A stretch of 63,461 bases of DNA from an uncultured Bacteroides sp. (GTDB taxonomy: Bacteria; Bacteroidota; Bacteroidia; Bacteroidales; Bacteroidaceae), in NCBI RefSeq assembly GCF_910578895.1, contig NZ_CAJTSC010000016.1:1-63461 (forward strand). The letters are read 5' to 3'. Shown piece after piece: positions 61,939 to 63,461 of this stretch. Each line of letters begins with the position of its first letter. The stretch's first letter is position 1. The notes under the pieces were generated by a model that was given only the letters and a program-made list of their open reading frames with translations, did not search any database and had not been told where the DNA came from. The position numbers and the translations under genes were made by a program.

Positions 61939-63063
61939 CTATTCCATGTAAAGATAATCGTAGTGCACTACAGGCTTCTTGCCGTGCTTGCCCATGGCTT
62001 CGCGTGCTTGTGCTGAACTGCAATTGGCTTTGCCTATGCCTACCGGATTTCCTTCAAAGTCTATGATACGTACGATGTCGTCCTTCTCGAACTCTCCCCG
62101 CACATCGGTGATGCCTATGGGAAGAATGCTGACTGCCTTGTCGGAAGCAAGTACCCGGGTGGCGCAGTCGTTGATATGCAACTCTCCTTTGGCAAAACCT
62201 TCACTGTGGGCTATCCACTTCTTTACGCTGGACACAGGTTGGGGAGCGGGAATGAAGCGTGTGTAGTCCGGTTGGGGATTGAGCACCGGGAGCGGAGTGC
62301 CGGAGAGCAGGGCGGGGAGTTCCCGATGAAGAATATCCGCAAGTATGTTGTCACGTTTGCCGTTGGCAATAATGACGGTAATCCCTTCATCCGCCACCTT
62401 GCGGGCGATATTGGTTTTGGTGAGCATGCCGCCGCGTCCGAAACTGGATTTGGAAGTCTGTATGTAGGCGGACAGGTCTTTGCCATGCTCTATTTCGCGG
62501 ATAATCTCCGATGCGGGATCGGCAGGCGAACCGTTATAGATGCCGTCGATATTGCTGAGGATTATCAGGACCTGTGCGTCCATCATGGAGGCTATCAGTC
62601 CCGAAAGTTCGTCATTGTCGGTAAACATCAGTTCGCTGACGGAGATGGTGTCGTTCTCGTTGACGATGGGAATCACTCCGTTTTCCAGCATCACGGTCAT
62701 GCAGTTCTTCTGGTTGAGATAGTGGCGGCGGGTGGCGAAGTTCTCTTTCATGGTGAGCACTTGCCCCACGGGAATGCCATGCTCGCGGAATAGCTCGTAA
62801 TAGCGGTTGATAAGTTTGGCTTGCCCCACAGCTGAGAATAGCTGGCGCTGGTCTACACTGTCCAGTTTCTTGGCGGGGCGAATCTCGCTCCGTCCCGATG
62901 CAACGGCACCGGAAGAAATCAGGATAATCTCTACGCCCGCTTTGTGCAGTTCCGCTACCTGGTCTACAAGGGCGGACATGCGGGTCACGTCTAATGTGCC
63001 GTCACGGCGTGTCAATACATTGCTGCCTATTTTGACGGCAATTCTCGTTAGTTGTTGTTCCAT
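61939..63063 (-). CDS. proB: Glutamate 5-kinase with PUA domain
   Basis: ProB phosphorylates glutamate, the first and feedback-controlled step of proline synthesis. The 374-residue protein has an amino-acid-kinase domain (VKIGSNVLTRRDG, SSGAVASGR, SFGRGGMLTKTNIARKV) and a C-terminal PUA domain from about 285. It follows the DUF2007 gene by 30 bases. Confidence 0.96.
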   Translation of the reverse strand: MEQQLTRIAVKIGSNVLTRRDGTLDVTRMSALVDQVAELHKAGVEIILISSGAVASGRSEIRPAKKLDSVDQRQLFSAVGQAKLINRYYELFREHGIPVGQVLTMKENFATRRHYLNQKNCMTVMLENGVIPIVNENDTISVSELMFTDNDELSGLIASMMDAQVLIILSNIDGIYNGSPADPASEIIREIEHGKDLSAYIQTSKSSFGRGGMLTKTNIARKVADEGITVIIANGKRDNILADILHRELPALLSGTPLPVLNPQPDYTRFIPAPQPVSSVKKWIAHSEGFAKGELHINDCATRVLASDKAVSILPIGITDVRGEFEKDDIVRIIDFEGNPVGIGKANCSSAQAREAMGKHGKKPVVHYDYLYME

Positions 63064-63093
63064 ATTTGTGTATGTCCCCCGATGGGGGAAGGG

Positions 63094-63333
63094 TTAGTCT
63101 CCGTCTTCTTTTTTCTCGTAGGCACGAACCACCTCCATTGCTGCCTCGTAGTTGGCTTCATTGACGAGTACGGCTACGTCGATTGCCGTTTCGGGCAACA
63201 CGATGTTTACTACCATCCCATCTTTCAGGGTCGATTCGATGTCGTTGTTTCCCAGCAAACTTTTTACAAGTTCGGCTTCCCAAAGCGATCCTTTGAACAC
63301 TTCGATGAGCTTGCTTCTGTCTTCTTCTTTCAT
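63094..63333 (-). CDS. DUF2007 small protein
   Basis: This 79-residue soluble protein matches DUF2007 (FKGSLWEAELVKSLLGNNDIES), a family named as putative signal transducers with no proven role. It is the first gene of the proline/arginine operon. A family II repeat begins 24 bases upstream of its start, leaving little room for a promoter outside the repeat. Confidence 0.85.
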   Translation of the reverse strand: MKEEDRSKLIEVFKGSLWEAELVKSLLGNNDIESTLKDGMVVNIVLPETAIDVAVLVNEANYEAAMEVVRAYEKKEDGD

Positions 63334-63357
63334 AATGGCAGGAATTTAGAGTTCTTA

Positions 63358-63461
63358 GAGCCTGTTTAAATTTTCTTCAAAAAGTTTTTCTTCAGCTTCT
63401 TTTGGATTTCTTTCCGGTCTGTTTTCCTCTTTTTATTCGTCACATAGCCCGCTATGCTCCT
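63358..63461. repeat. Dispersed MITE-like repeat, family II, copy F (cut by window end)
   Basis: It begins GAGCCTGTTTAAA and follows copy E through CTTCAAAAAGTT to the hairpin CATAGCCCGCTATG (63443-63456) before the window ends. No gene is seen. Confidence 0.75.

Overview
The window reads as chromosomal DNA of a gut Bacteroides species (Bacteroidota). The evidence is a SusC/SusD pair, many lipoproteins with short signal peptides ending in a Cys, promoters of the Bacteroides type (TTTG near -33 and TAnnTTTG near -7), an N-succinylornithine carbamoyltransferase in place of ornithine transcarbamylase, NigD-like and DUF4623 proteins, and no clear Shine-Dalgarno usage. No rRNA, tRNA, phage or transposase gene is visible.

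Layout. 1-590: end of a dispersed repeat and the leader of a polysaccharide-utilization-like locus. 591-8969: SusC, SusD, a DUF4623 lipoprotein and a GHL10 glycoside hydrolase. 9081-16650: housekeeping genes (asd, an Na+/H+ antiporter, tcdA, a LolD-like ATPase, a helix-hairpin-helix protein, an NSS transporter, VanZ). 16765-23333: an AT-rich accessory cluster made of a winged-helix regulator, an O-antigen-ligase/TPR membrane protein, a small cysteine-containing peptide of NVEALA type, a beta-propeller lipoprotein, a membrane-anchored CXXC protein and a transglutaminase-like lipoprotein. 23355-30627: murF, folP, cdaA, tldD/tldE and a GNAT enzyme. 30727-37143: DUF2156, lrgB/lrgA, pta-ackA and alkaline phosphatase. 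37216-38513: two unrecognised AT-rich genes. 38699-48297: lpxH, a DUF59 protein, radC, a GT2, efp, rpmH, a PASTA protein, rluD, ddl, an acyltransferase and a NigD-like lipoprotein. 48595-58098: a DeoR regulator and the glpA-glpB-glpC-glpT-GDPD-porin locus. 58901-63333: a rhodanese lipoprotein and the DUF2007-proB-proA-argF' operon.

How the genes work together. The glp locus forms a full route for glycerophosphodiesters: porin for outer-membrane entry, periplasmic phosphodiesterase, GlpT for inner-membrane uptake, and the anaerobic glycerol-3-phosphate dehydrogenase GlpABC. The accessory cluster at 16.7-23.3 kb is the best candidate for an undescribed system. A one-component OmpR/PhoB-type DNA-binding protein is followed directly by four exact-period 11-bp direct repeats that abut a Bacteroides promoter. 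That promoter drives genes for a small exported cysteine-containing peptide and several envelope proteins.

Non-coding structure is unusually rich. There are three separate arrays of palindromes repeated every 22 bp (26575, 42006, 58611), two families of MITE-like dispersed repeats, candidate operators for the glp locus and for pta, and tandem promoters before the PASTA-rluD-ddl operon.
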